From Halocaridina rubra (taxonomy: Eukaryota; Arthropoda; Malacostraca; Decapoda; Atyidae): 64,000 bases of DNA. A program made the position numbers and the translations under genes. Below are positions 1 to 46,807 of this stretch, piece by piece. How positions within the stretch are numbered: position 1 is the first letter of the stretch; the number at the start of each line of letters is the position of its first letter. Below the pieces are notes generated by a model. That model was given only the letters and a program-made list of their open reading frames with translations, was not told the origin of the DNA and ran no database searches. The stretch lies in contig JAXCGZ010000131.1 in NCBI GenBank assembly GCA_037179515.1, positions 20,001 through 84,000 on the forward strand, read 5' to 3'.

Positions 1-1
1 G

Positions 2-148
2 ACAGATAAAAAAAAAGTTGCTTCTGCTCCAGCGGTTGATGAACGCCAGGAAGCAAAATTAAAACGAGAGATGAAAGCTGTGTACACATTACTCAACATA
101 GTCGTTATCTTCCTTATATGTTGGGTTCCATTCTACATTCTGTTCGTG
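2..148 (+). CDS. Class A GPCR, penultimate exon (partial; ICL3 end and TM6)
   Basis: The window opens inside a coding exon. Its frame reads a basic, charged stretch (end of intracellular loop 3, rich in K/R/E) and then a hydrophobic helix carrying CWVPFYILFV, the CWxP signature of TM6 in class A receptors. The exon ends in phase 0 at a GTAAGC donor at 149. Joined to the exon at 687 it continues into TM7 without a break. The CWVPF core and the TM7 sequence suit the biogenic-amine/histamine/muscarinic group, but the ligand cannot be fixed from this fragment. The N-terminus and TM1-TM5 lie left of the window. The intron (149-686) is AT-rich and shows no other feature. Confidence 0.85.
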
Positions 149-686
149 GTAAGCTTTGGAATCACTGTATCAACTCGCCAGGAAATGATTGTAAAATCAT
201 GTTCAAAGGCTTGTGGCTTCGACAAGAATGGTAATGTCCTTTCAAGCTACATTAAAGCTCATTTTATATCAATTTGATAGCCCAGATAATAGAGTATACT
301 GGCAGGCTGGCGCTTTACGTGGAGATATTTTTAGGTCTTGTCATTTTGATCATTTTAATATATTCATTCATTCATGTTTGGTTACAAAAACCATTTTTTT
401 CAAATTTCTTATTTCAGATCATCTTATGCAGTTTTTCTTTATCCGTTACTATATTATTTAATACATTCATGCTATATATAGTCTCCAAATTCTATTTTCT
501 TTTCCTTCCTCTTGTAAACCACTGAAATATTAGATTCTATTTAACATGTAAAGCAAATAAATAATGAAATAATTAAAAGAAGACATAAATAGAGGGTATT
601 GTACCATTTCAGAGTTTTCCATCCCCCACTGTTGTATTACATTGCTCTGCATCCCACATCGCTTAATTTCTTTGTATTTCTTTCAG

Positions 687-851
687 TTAAGTGCTTGGTT
701 TCCGACTCTATTTCCAACTTGGTATGTCAACTTCAGCTATTGGATGGCATACATCAATTCATCAGTCAATCCCATTCTTTATCCACTATCCTCGCAGGAA
801 TTTCGAGCGGCTTATAAAAAAGTCCTGTTTCTAATGATCGGCAAGAAATAA
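687..851 (+). CDS. Class A GPCR, last exon (TM7, helix 8, stop)
   Basis: The acceptor TTTCTTTCAG ends at 686 and the exon starts in phase 0. The product begins LSAWFPTLFP (extracellular loop 3), then TM7 with YINSSVNPILYPL, which contains the NPxxY activation motif (NPILY). It continues with FRAAYKKVL, an amphipathic helix 8 typical of amine receptors, and ends in LFLMIGKK and a TAA stop. The tail is very short and has no obvious palmitoylation cysteine. Such receptors are plasma-membrane proteins that couple to heterotrimeric G proteins. The family assignment is well supported by the two motifs. The exact receptor (octopamine, tyramine, histamine-like or other) is not. Confidence 0.87.
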   Translation, partial: LSAWFPTLFPTWYVNFSYWMAYINSSVNPILYPLSSQEFRAAYKKVLFLMIGKK

Positions 852-1554
852 ATAAACGAAGGTGACATCGAAGGATCTACGAAAGAAGTTGCTTTCGAGG
901 AAGAAATACACTTGAGGAGAGTGTAAATTTAGTTTTGTCATTTTTTTTATTAATGGCTGTTTCAATTTCATTATGCATTAAGATTTGCATCTTCCCCAGC
1001 CGCTCTCTAAGGTGCAGAATGACTTTCTTACTTGTTTCGCCCCACGTGTCAAAAGAGTATGTACGACTAAATAAGTGTCCGTTTTCACGTTATCAAATTT
1101 CTCTCAGGAAACAACTGCGGACCTCATCTATTTCTCATGATCTGTGTAGGATAGCTCAGTAATTAATGTTGAGTGATACGGTTTAAGGGCGATTAAATAT
1201 ATTTCAATGTATTAAAACATGCGCACTAGCCTGCTTTTATTCTAATACTATCATAATCATTTTGGTGCGCTTGTAGCTGAAGTTTATAAACTTTGCTATT
1301 TCATCACAGACATTAAGGGTGGTTATACTGCTAGTGAATCAATGACGCCATTATCTTAGATTTTTTAAATCGGTTGAATTTAAGGCTGTGGCTTTATGAC
1401 CCTATTTCTTAAACAGTGTAAACCTAGGATACCATATTGTTAGTTAGCTAGACACACAAATGGATTTCATAAACGCATCTGACGTGGTTCTGTGTATGGC
1501 TAGGATCCCTTGCGGGATCATGCCAGATTCTGTAAAGCACTTTTAAATACATTA
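852..1554 (+). other. 3' UTR and downstream spacer of the receptor gene
   Basis: No coding pattern is visible. An ATTAAA hexamer at about 1192-1197 is a possible poly(A) signal, giving a 3' UTR of about 350 bases. From about 1448 the sequence becomes repeat-like and leads into the CR1 fragment. Confidence 0.4.
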
Positions 1555-3275
1555 ACAGAAGATGAAAAGATCCTAAATATTCTTCATGTGTGGTCAGACA
1601 AGGGCTATTAAAATTCAATACTTCAAAATACAAAATAATGAGAATGGGCAAGAATCCAAGCAAACCCAAGATTGACTATTTAATAGTAGGAGAGAAACTT
1701 CAAGAATCTGTGGGAGAAAAATAAGATGTCTTGTGGTAAATGTATAGGCACATTTGTCTCTCAACTCCGATTTGCAGAGGATATCTGAGTGGGGCATTCA
1801 AAATTTAGTTAAGTTCAATGCCTCCAAGACACAGTATTTGGCTATCTCTTTATCTTCTTCTCCTCCTGATAACCCTATTGTCTTCGAAACTAACAAAATT
1901 TACCCTCTTAATTCTGTCAACATATTAGGAATCCATATAGTCTCTACTTGTCTTGAAGGAATCACATAATCCAAATTTCTAAATCTTCATCCAAAATATT
2001 GGAGGTTCTGTTTCGTTTTCGTCATTACTTTTCCTCTTTACAGTTACTTAAAATCTATGAAGATCTTATCCGACCCTGCCTAGAATACTGCTCACACATC
2101 TGGGGTGCTTCTTCTTATACTTATCTCCTTGATAGGGTTGAATCTAAGGCAGTCAGACTCATGAATGATCCTTCTCTTACTTTTAATCTGAATTCTCTCT
2201 CTCTTTGCCTTAAGATAGATTCCCTTTCTCTTTCTATCGCTACTACTTCCATCGTTGCTGTGATGAGTTGGCGAGTTGCATCCCTCCCCATGTCGAGGCA
2301 GCGTAGCACGTAGCACTCGCCAAGCGGCCTCATCTCACAGGTACTGTGTGGAGATTTGTAGCTCGAGGATTGGTCGGTGCAGCGACTGCTTCTTCCCATC
2401 TACCTCCAGACTCTGGAACTCTCTTCCTCCTTCTGTCTTTCCTAATTCTCATGACCTATCATCCTTCAAAAAGCGGATCTATCTTCATCTCAGGGCCTAA
2501 TACTCCATAGCTCTAGGTCCTCTGTACTTTGACTTTTTTTCTGTCTGTCGTTTTCCTTTGCTTAACATTACCTTATATCTGCATTGTCCTTAACCTTTTT
2601 CTTTTCCTTCATCTTGGTGTTTTCTCGTGCCCGGGCCTTTATTGATGAGGGCAGTTTTTGCCTGTCCCGTTGTTACACTCATTAAAAAAAATTAGTATAG
2701 CACAGGCAGCATTTGCTACCTTAGCTATATAAAGTGAGAAATGCTCAGAAAGATTTACGTGACTTATATGAGGCCTAAGCTTGAATATGCAGAATCCATC
2801 TGGTATCCGCACTTGAGAAAAGCATATACCTATTGGAGAAACTTCAAAAACATGCTGAGAAACAGGTGACATAAATTCAGTCTCAGTTATAAGGAAAGGC
2901 TGATGGAGTGACACTCGGAGGTAAAAGAAAGTTTGGGTGTATGGCAATGGTTTTATAATCCCTCCATATTATTGTCAAAGTAGATAAGGAGCGAAACTTG
3001 GATGTGGGTGGTGTTAGATTTAGAGATCATAGTTTGAAGCTTCGTAAGACAGCCTCTTTGCAGGATGTGAGGAAGACCTGTTTAATTAAAGAATATTTCA
3101 TAATGGGAATTTTCTAAGAGAAGAAATAGTAAATACTGAATATATTCTTAGATTTAAGGAAATATATTATAAGTGGTCAGTGAGTAATAAGTGAAACCGA
3201 CCTGGAGAAGGGAAGTTACGAGCCTAGGGCTCTTTCCCGTTAACACAGTTGGGTAAATAAAATTTGGTAAATACT
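1555..3275 (+). pseudogene. CR1-like LINE 3' fragment, split by a second LINE
   Basis: Two pieces (about 1555-1762 and 2693-3275) match consecutive parts of the CR1-like element at 54481-56285. The first reads as the RT thumb region (KFNTSK...MRMG) and carries ACTTCAAGAATC before the interruption. The second resumes at GGCAGCATTTGCTACC (RAAYAFLST in the better copy) and continues through TYMRPKLEYA-like sequence and the SLQDVRK region to the 3' end, with GGGCTCTTTCCCGT followed by ACACAGTTGGGTAA. Frames are broken by many stops and indels. It is dead and 5'-truncated. The interruption coincides with the LINE at about 1763-2692. Confidence 0.75.
1763..2692 (+). pseudogene. Decayed non-LTR retrotransposon (RT C-terminal region), nested in CR1
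   Basis: Three frames together read the end of a LINE ORF: an LQRISEWGIQNLVKFNASKTQ segment (RT thumb), LIRPCLEYCSHIWG (a conserved post-RT motif), LLDRVESKAVRL, and the terminal TSRLWNSLPPSVFP ... SSFKKRI signature that ends many CR1/Jockey-superfamily ORFs, with a stop near 2500. A roughly 190-base 3' UTR follows and ends GAGGGCAGTTTTTGCCTGTCC ... CACTCATT plus a short poly-A. Frameshifts near 1970 and 2280 disrupt the frame. The same 3' terminal sequence recurs at 34064-34127. It is 5'-truncated; the clade within the superfamily is uncertain. Confidence 0.75.
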
Positions 3276-3776
3276 CATATTTGGCAAGTAACCAGAACTC
3301 CCACCTAGCTGTCCCGTAGCTCATTTCTCAGACCTCAGCCTTTACCAATTTCATTAGTCTGTTAGTGTCCATCCTACTCTCCTTATAGCTTGGAGTTATA
3401 TTTCTTAAGCTTGAAGGAATTGATTTCTCCCCCAGATGTTGGGTCACATGTGCAATGTCCTCATTGTCTACTGGAATTTCTGTATATATTATGTAGTTTT
3501 ACTATGTATATTGTTAAATGTAAGAAATTACTTCATTATATGGAAATGACTTAAATAAGTGTATTTTGTAGTACGAAGAGTATTAGCTTTTCATAAAAGC
3601 ACATGAACGCACTACATATCTTTGAAATGACTAGGTACAGTGAACTTTCTTAGTGTAAGAGGAATATGTTAAGCGCTGTGCAGAAACACGCCAATAAAAT
3701 CTTAAATTTGCTATCTTTCATTGTCAAATTATATCCTTTATCATGCGACAGTGGAGTAATGTATGGCGCTGTTCTC
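3276..3776. other. AT-rich spacer, nothing recognised
   Basis: No open frame, repeat unit or RNA-like structure is convincing in this half kilobase. Confidence 0.4.
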
Positions 3777-4099
3777 CTAAAGGGGGTTTACACGGTCAAA
3801 CGGTTCGTCGAACGCGGTTCGATAGACAAGTGTTTGAAGTTATGTTCGAACGTGTGAACGGGGCATTTGGTTGTCGAACACGTTCGACAAACGTGTTCAA
3901 ACGGTTCGTCGAAAGCGGTTCGACAGACAAGTGTTTGAAGTGATGTTCGAACGTGTGAACGGGGTATTTGGTTGTCGAACACGTTCGACAAACGTGTTCG
4001 ACAACCAAATACCCCATTCACACGTTCGAACATCTCTTCAAATACTTGTCTGTCGAACCGCGTTCGACGAACCGTTTAACCGTGTAAACCGCCCTTTAG
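3777..4099. mobile_element. Foldback / MITE-like element with long inverted arms
   Basis: The ends are inverted repeats: CTAAAGGGGGTTTACACGGT at 3777 and its near complement ending CCCTTTAG at 4099. The inversion continues inward through the GGTTCGTCGAACGCGGTTCG motif to a centre near 3985, so most of the element can fold into one hairpin. The left arm also contains a tandem duplication with a period of about 101 bases (GGTTCGTCGAA at 3802 and 3903). Motifs GTTCGAACGTGTGAACGGGG and GTTGTCGAACACGTTCGAC are themselves partly palindromic. It has no coding capacity. I could not define a target-site duplication, so the transposon superfamily is open. Confidence 0.75.
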
Positions 4100-4412
4100 C
4101 CAAGAAGTAATCTATACTTTTCGATCTCATAGTGAAGTTTATAGAATTATTACTCACATTTCTTTTATAATATTAGTACACACTCCCTACTTTAATTTTG
4201 TAATAGTAATTGACTTCTTGTATCTACATTAGGATGTACCTGTAGAAGTTGTTATAGAAGGAAAATTTATGAAGTTGTCACATTTCTGTCATGTGTCTCA
4301 TTACCTTTATACATAAAATTGTGATGGTCAATAAATTTATTTTTTTTCCCTTTAGACCCCATATCCCAGGAAAAATGTATATGCAACCAGAATTGGAAGA
4401 TGCAGTGGACTG

Positions 4413-4540
<128 letters not shown>

Positions 4541-4745
4541 CTGACTCCGTTTAGTCATGGAGTCTGTGAGTCTAGAGATTCTTCAAGTCTCATCGTCAGT
4601 GACTCGATCTGATGGATAGAGTGAAGTCACGAGACGCTGTCCTTTCTTATGCTCAAAAAAAAGTCACGTCATTTGCATACTGCAGCTCGTCCTAAAATGT
4701 TCAGCTCCACTTTCCAAAATTAGTGCCATAGTACAAGTGCAAATC

Positions 4746-5016
<271 letters not shown>

Positions 5017-5343
5017 TGTATATATGTGCACCGCCAGTACTCAGTAATTGCAGGATGTGCACTGGAAGGATCCGAGATTATACGATGTAACATACGTGTG
5101 ATATATACATTTTATTTTTAATTCGAAGGACTGCATTCACATGAATATGTTTGTCTGCAAAGTAGGTGTTCATGGCTAATAGTTGAGGAACAACACTAGG
5201 AATATCCGCATTTACGTAATTTCAGTGGCTTATAGTTATTGATCGTTTTTCTTCTAGAACGTGCAACAGAGTTTTGTTTTTATTTCATTAAACAAAACTA
5301 CTGGAAGAAATGTTTACTCTATGTAAGTGTAACTCTTTCGTAT

Positions 5344-5398
5344 GTTATTATAATAATAATTATTATTGTTATTATAGTGATTATTATTGTTATTATTA

Positions 5399-5457
<59 letters not shown>

Positions 5458-5458
5458 G
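5344..5458. repeat. (TTA)n trinucleotide repeat
   Basis: An imperfect, then perfect TTA run ending TTATTATTGCAG. The terminal CAG looks like a splice acceptor, but the following 130 bases give no recognisable peptide and no good donor before the short ATA run at 5588-5608. Confidence 0.95.
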
Positions 5459-7375
5459 CAGGGATTATCAACCTATAATCACCAAAGCCTTAGCTCTTCT
5501 AGTTGTTTTGCGGAAAGAAAACAGTTTGAGAGAACAGCATTGATCCCATCCACTGCAAGTCCCTCATTCCAGAAGACATTTCGTAAAATAATAATAATAA
5601 TAATAATTTAATTACAATTGGCAAATACTATTACCACACAATCTCGGGATATTTAAAGCACATTGTGGATAAGGAAAAAAATACATTTAAATTAATTAAT
5701 TTGTTGGAAAATAAATAGGTAAAAGATTAAATAATTCCAATTTTGTGAAAATAATATGCAGAAAACGCTCCCAACACAACTTGACAGTTTAGACCGAGTT
5801 ACTAACGTATAGCGAAATACTTTCAAGGTAAAACTTAAACCTTAAAATGACTGGTTATCAGACATTAATTTTTTTTTTTAATATTTTGAAGAGACTTTTG
5901 GTAATACACTCTGTTTGGCTACACGTTTATAATTAACATGATTTTGTACTTGATTTTTATCCACATATCTCTCTTTATTGGTATTTTTTTATTAGATATT
6001 TAATCGGATTTATGTAATTAAATGAAACTTTAAGAAAGAGTATCGGGCAACACTCGTCTTTTTATGCTCAGTCTTACCTTAAGAATACTTTACTCTGACA
6101 TTAGTAAATCTTACCTTTGACACTTCTCCACTTGCCAAAGGTAAATTTCCTCTCTTTAAACTTGCTGACGATGCTTTTTGTGAATAGTACGAAAAACCTT
6201 AGGATGACACAGTGTCTCATGGTGTTATATGTGAATAATGAATAAGATAAAAAGGAAGAATTAGTTTTTGAAAGGTTAAAAAGAGGTGTATATAGCGAAA
6301 AGGACGAGTGCCAAAAAAGCGTAGGCGGGTTGTAACAGCTGTTTGTGACGGAGTGCCACTTGATTAATCGGCGGCATATTGTGCCATTTTATTTAATGTG
6401 CTATGGATGTCATCTTTGGTAATTTTGGGAAGTTTATATTTGTAGAACGCAGCCTGGTCATCCCAACCTAACCTACCCTGAGCCAACTTCATGTTGCAAT
6501 TTAAGTCTGGAATGAATGCCAGATTAGGGTGGCTAGGTTACTGGATTCAATTTGGAGAGTACCCAAAAATTAAAAATTTACCCTAGTTCTTCTGTCTACC
6601 TCTGTCTGACTATGCTACCCTTGATGTTTTTAACAACTTTGGTTAGGTTACGCTATATCCCAAACGGTTAAGATTGCACTCTTAGTTTTTCTTATAGGTT
6701 TTGATGTGGTTTGCATAAATCTGGTAATTGCTTTTGTCAGAAAGTACTGTGTGTGTGTGCGTGTTAGGGCTGATATTGATGGGTAGCAGGACCTAATTTA
6801 TTAATTTGCATTAGGTAACGTTTAAGGACAGTACAGTAATCTAGACATGATTGTAAGTAATTAAGACTTTGGACATAAGTCATGTGCAAAGTTGTGACAC
6901 ATTCATAAAAGAGTTTTAAACATTTGCGAATATTAATTTTATATTTCACACACCAGATAATGCTGAGATTGATGTAGCCTGGTCTGTGTACAAAATACTT
7001 AGTAATGTAATAATGAACTTAAATGAAAGAAAAATCATATTTGTGTTTGATCTTACTTAGGTTTAAGCAGAAGGGTGTAGTAAGATATTACATTTGGGTA
7101 TATACTATAGCCATGCATTGTATGTGTATGAATGTAAGGTAGTCTACTGCTTATAACCATTGCCTATTTGGTATTGTAACACCATTATATTTTGTTTTGT
7201 TTGCAGAGATTAATATTTGTCCTTTGCTCTCTTGGACAGCCTTGATTAGTCTTTTGTTATGAGCTGATTTTTTTGTTATTTTAATTTTTTAACTGCTACC
7301 AGTATGGTAGGGAATGCATATGATGACCATAGATGACATAACATAATAATACTTTTGCTTCGTCTTTCCTGCCAG
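5459..7375. other. Upstream region of the SNX19-like gene
   Basis: AT-rich with no coding pattern. A locally CG-containing patch at about 6300-6430, with a TATATAG at 6289-6295 shortly upstream, is the best candidate for a promoter or an untranslated first exon. This is a guess from composition only. A short ATA run lies at 5588-5608. Confidence 0.3.
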
Positions 7376-7429
7376 ATGGTTCAAACGTTAAAAAATACGA
7401 GTCCCAAAGAGATCAGAATGGTTCCTTGA
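7376..7429 (+). other. Upstream ORF in the predicted leader exon
   Basis: If the exon begins after TTTCCTGCCAG (ending 7375), its first three bases are ATG. They open a 17-codon frame (MVQTLKNTSPKE...) that stops with TGA at 7429. A second in-frame ATG lies at 7418. The frame closes 24 bases before the proposed main start at 7454. It could dampen translation of the main protein; that role is inference. Confidence 0.4.
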
Positions 7430-7453
7430 CAAACATTGATGTATTTTTCTAAA

Positions 7454-33647
<26,194 letters not shown>

Positions 33648-34028
33648 ATGACTACCATTGGTGCCTCTTCACAAATTAAAACAGTTAGTACGTTAATTTT
33701 GTTAGGAAATATATTGTCAATAGATCCTGGAGCATTGTTCAATTGTCTCTTGTTAACCATATCACCTCTAGTATTATATTTAATGGTTACAGAATGTTCT
33801 TAAGGCATGTTATATTCTTTGCCAAAGAATTAGTTTTTGGTCACAGGCACCCTACTGCATTCTGTAAGAGACTTGTTTAAAAAAATGAGTGTGCTCTTCT
33901 TGTTACAGAGCAATTTTCCTTCAGTTACAACTATTTTTCTATGCCTTCCTTTACTCCACATATTCTGGAGTATTAATCTCACATCTCTTATCTTTTCACC
34001 TACGTCAAGCCCCAATATTCCCCATCTC

Positions 34029-34030
<2 letters not shown>
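33648..34030 (+). other. SNX19 3' UTR (extent uncertain)
   Basis: An ATTAAA at about 33674 is very close to the stop. No AATAAA follows before the poly-T at 34031, so the true 3' end is not defined. Confidence 0.35.
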
Positions 34031-34066
<36 letters not shown>

Positions 34067-34127
34067 AGGGCAAATTTCTTTGCCCATCCCATTGTCACAC
34101 TCTTAAAAAAAAAAAAAAAAAAAAAAA
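34031..34127 (+). mobile_element. Poly-T plus LINE 3' terminal hairpin and poly-A
   Basis: T33, then ATGAGGGCAAATTTCTTTGCCC, CATTGTCACACTC and an A-run. The GGGCA...TGCCC stem and CACTC-A(n) end match the 3' terminus of the LINE at 2643-2692, so this is a very short 5'-truncated insertion of that family. Confidence 0.65.
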
Positions 34128-34810
34128 GACGAATGCTAGGACCATTGATCATATTTGTCCCTGGAACACAATATGTGAATTGTATTAGCAGTGGTCTTGT
34201 ACTTTTTTTAATCTAGACTGCACTAAGAAATATTATTTTCCATTTTATATGCATAACCTTAAGAAAAAAACATTTCTATAGATTCGTAAATGATGTCAAT
34301 TGTAAAACTTAAGAAAAAATTTTTTTATAATGTAGTTTGTTAAAATACCTAAAACGATGAACACCTGATTTAGCATTTGAATTATTATTTAATTTTTATA
34401 GCATGCAAATGCATTATCGTAAGGAAATGAATGTGATGTTGGTGATGCCCTTAATGTACATTTTTCAGCTGTTTTTAGTTTAGATTTGCTTGTTTTAGTT
34501 GCAGCTATCTTGCTGTTTACAGATGACATCAGGTAGACACGTCAAAGTATATCACATATTGTAATTGCCAACAGCAGACCTAAAATGGTAACATTGAAAA
34601 TTCCAAGTGAATTAAAAAATAATTTTAAAAAATTTCGTCTTGTGTGATTATAAAAACATTGATGATAATAAGACCAAATGTCTCTACTAAATCACATTAA
34701 TGTTAAAATTTTTCCCTAGTTATTGGATGCAATTGTTTGGAAGGCATGAGGCCATGTTGCTTGCTTGAAGTACGATTTCGAAAACTATATAAATTATGGT
34801 AAACTTAATT
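34128..34810. other. AT-rich spacer
   Basis: No gene, repeat family or structure recognised. Confidence 0.4.
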
Positions 34811-35006
34811 GTGATCAGTTTTACATTATGGACTCCCTTTTCTACTAAAGGCTAGGATGGTGCTTTATTGCGAAGGACTTTGGTTTTGGCAAATGCGATT
34901 ATTACCCTGAGTGAATGCCGTTTCTAACCTCAGACCATGGTGGGCTGTGAACCCACGACCTGATGAATCAAAGTCACAAACGTTACCACATGACTACGGT
35001 GGCTGC
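34811..35006 (-). mobile_element. tRNA-derived SINE, copy 2
   Basis: Reverse orientation. The head reads (minus) GGTAACGTTTGTGACTTTGA, then CAGGTCGTGGGTTCACAGCCC, the best-preserved B box of the family. The tail reads AGAAAAGGGAGTCCATAATG. Confidence 0.82.
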
Positions 35007-36987
<1,981 letters not shown>

Positions 36988-37202
36988 TATGCATGTTGTT
37001 ATCTCCCACAGTACAGCAGCAGCAACGACAATGAAAAGAAAAACAAAAAGATTACAAGTTCCTTCTCATAAAATACCATTCCTGTTATTTACGCTTGTAT
37101 GCTCTGATACATTGTGAATAAGCATTCTTGATTTTCTTGTATGTCTGGTTTAATGTGACTACATCACAACTTGGTTTTGTAGACTGACATGGATTTAAGT
37201 TT

Positions 37203-37395
37203 TCCATGGGAAAGTGGTAGCACTTGAGACTTTGAGTCATCAGGTCGAGGGTTTGCTACCCACCATGGTCTGAGGCTAGAATAGGGGGTTCATTCATGGT
37301 AACAATCACACCTGCCAAAACCAAAGTCCTTTGCAGAAGGCACCATACTATCCCTTAGTAGAAAAGGGAGTATGTAACGTAAAATCTTATCACAC
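37203..37395 (+). mobile_element. tRNA-derived SINE, copy 3
   Basis: Head GGGAAAGTGGTAGCACTTGA and CATCAGGTCGAGGGTTTGC, body GCCAAAACCAAAGTCCTTTG and AGTAGAAAAGGGAGTATG. Same order as copy 1. Confidence 0.8.
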
Positions 37396-38823
<1,428 letters not shown>

Positions 38824-39118
38824 CATTACGAAAATATGTGAAAACTTCCTATGATTGTTGTTTTAATTTTCCATACGATGATGTTTTGAACACCAACACA
38901 TAAAGTGTGGTTGATTTTTAACTCATCCTGGGAAATATTTGTTTTAGTACTTTATACTAGGACAATGATTTCAAATCCTTAGGGGGAAAGTTTCTAGCTC
39001 GTATTGTGAGGGTTTAATACAATTTACCCCAATGGGGTAAGACAGTAGAACTGTTACTTAGTTCTTTCTTTGTGTTATCTAAGTCAAACTTGGTTTCATT
39101 TTAATTGTTCTTGAATGA

Positions 39119-39626
<508 letters not shown>

Positions 39627-39640
39627 GTAATATACATATA

Positions 39641-40119
39641 CAGAAATAATTCGTCTTACGTCGTTAATTTGTTCGAAAACTCAAATTAAGTCTAAAAACA
39701 ACTCAAGCTACAAATAGTTGTAAATACAACCTTGACCTTGTGTAAACCTGTAGAGTATAAGCAACACCATATCGTCAATAACACTAATCATTGTTTGATA
39801 CCTCAGCATTTTCAAAGTCTTTCTATATATATAGAGTATACATTATATATGACTCTAATGTTGAGAAAAAAAAAATTCAAGTCAAATACCCCCTGTATAC
39901 TTTAAAACAAAATCACCTACACCCCCTATAGACACGTGTAAGCAACCCATTAACATCGATAACTCATTAAACTTCCTTCGGTAGCTCAATATCTTCAATG
40001 TTTTTTTTAAATAAATACAGTGTTTATACACTCACTAATGCTAATGTAAAGAAAAAGAAAAAATATTTTCTTGAAAACCAGCATAAAGTCAGAAAGTGAC
40101 GTAAGCCGAGCTATTACTG
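39641..40119. mobile_element. Tc1/mariner-type (Tigger-like) MITE
   Basis: Ends read CAGAAATAATTCGTCTTACG (left) and, on the other strand, CAGTAATAGCTCGGCTTACG (right), each next to TA (39639-39640, 40120-40121). The pattern matches the CAGTAATACCTCGGYTTACG type of Tigger/mariner terminus. No transposase frame remains. The inside is AT-rich with short homopolymers. Confidence 0.72.
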
Positions 40120-40335
40120 TACTAGTCAGTGTTTAAAGGGTGTGTGTTACAAGTAAATTCCCTTTATATGTAAGTTTGTATGCAGTCTTATTATTATTAA
40201 TAAGATTTTTTAAATTAGCCAAGTTGATGCAAACCTATGGATTGTATACATTATCTGATATCATTACTTTTTCAAATTTTATACTTTACAAGAATCTTGT
40301 TAATACTGTATCAGCAGAAATACTTCTTACTCTTT

Positions 40336-42391
<2,056 letters not shown>

Positions 42392-42473
<82 letters not shown>

Positions 42474-42500
42474 TTAATGGACTATATGGGGAACCTTGGT

Positions 42501-42574
<74 letters not shown>

Positions 42575-42605
42575 ATTTAATGGACTATATGGGGAACCTT
42601 GGTCC

Positions 42606-42700
<95 letters not shown>

Positions 42701-42733
42701 TTTAATGGACTAAATGGGGAACCTTGGTCCATT
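42392..42733. repeat. AT blocks alternating with a 34-bp unit (three copies)
   Basis: AT blocks at 42392-42470, 42503-42573 and 42608-42695. After each comes GATTTAATGGACTATATGGG then GAACCTTGGTCCAT (starts 42471, 42574, 42699). The unit begins AATGGAC and ends GTCCATT, so its ends are inverted repeats. A partial inverted copy (AAGGTCCATTAAATCAAG) stands at 43594-43611 just before another AT block. Confidence 0.9.
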
Positions 42734-43726
<993 letters not shown>

Positions 43727-44488
43727 TAGCACAAATATTTTTAGAGTTTCTGTAAAAGCTGTCTGAACCCTGCAAATATTATACCCATATGTTGATCTAG
43801 TGGTATGAGAAGTGTCTCAAAGAATACATGTCCAAACTGATATCTGGCTTTGTATTAGAATGTTTTAAGTTTTATTTGCCTATATTTTCTCTGCAACATT
43901 AAAAAACATGTATTAAAATAAAAATTCTTAGTTGAGTACATACTTATCTCAAGTATTCCGTAAATATGTCTCAAAGAAAAACTCATGTAAGTTACACTTC
44001 AAGACATAAGCTTGATAAGTGAAATTCCAGGTTAATTTTTTTACTCATCATTAATAAATATGAAAATCAGATATTTTTAAATATTTTCACATGCCAGAGT
44101 AGTTTTTCATGTACTTTTATAGTGTACTGAGATGTTTATTGTGCATGCAAATATGGATTCCATATTATTTAAGTAAGTTTGCAGTTGACTGTGACATTAC
44201 TGCGAACTATATTTGCTTAGTTCGCAAAATGTTTTTGATATACACAGATGACTGATATTTTAATAGGTCAATAGGAAAGCTGAATGTTACAATGTACGTG
44301 TTTTCAGTGTAAAAAATATATAAAGCTGTATATTAGAAATAAATAATATATATGTACGGTAATGTATCGTAGAGAATTAGAAAAAGTTTTGTCCACGCTG
44401 TAGGAAAGATATATAAATTCAGGTATATGTGTATCAGGATGTATTGATTGCAATGGATTTAATGTTATTATCTAATAACATAATGGAG

Positions 44489-44589
<101 letters not shown>

Positions 44590-44875
44590 TGAACTGTAAA
44601 ATTTAAAGCATATACCGGATGAAAAGCTAGGAAAGTAAACATTTAAGTCTTGTAAAAAGTAGGATATTTTCAGCATTCTTCAGAGAGAAAAAAGTTTATT
44701 TTAATAAAATTCCATACAATAATGTAGAACCATCAACTTATGCATTTTAAACTTTAATATGTCGTCTTTACAGAGAAAATTATTATTTTTTAATATGTGT
44801 AACTGGTAATCTTCTACTATCTAATTATGATGCTAGCAATTCCACTGACAATATCTCTGTTGTTGTTCTTGTTTC

Positions 44876-46807
<1,932 letters not shown>

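Noticed and set aside
5459..5590. Possible exon after TTATTATTGCAG
   Set aside because: The acceptor is formed by the end of a TTA repeat; the peptide matches nothing I recognise and there is no donor.
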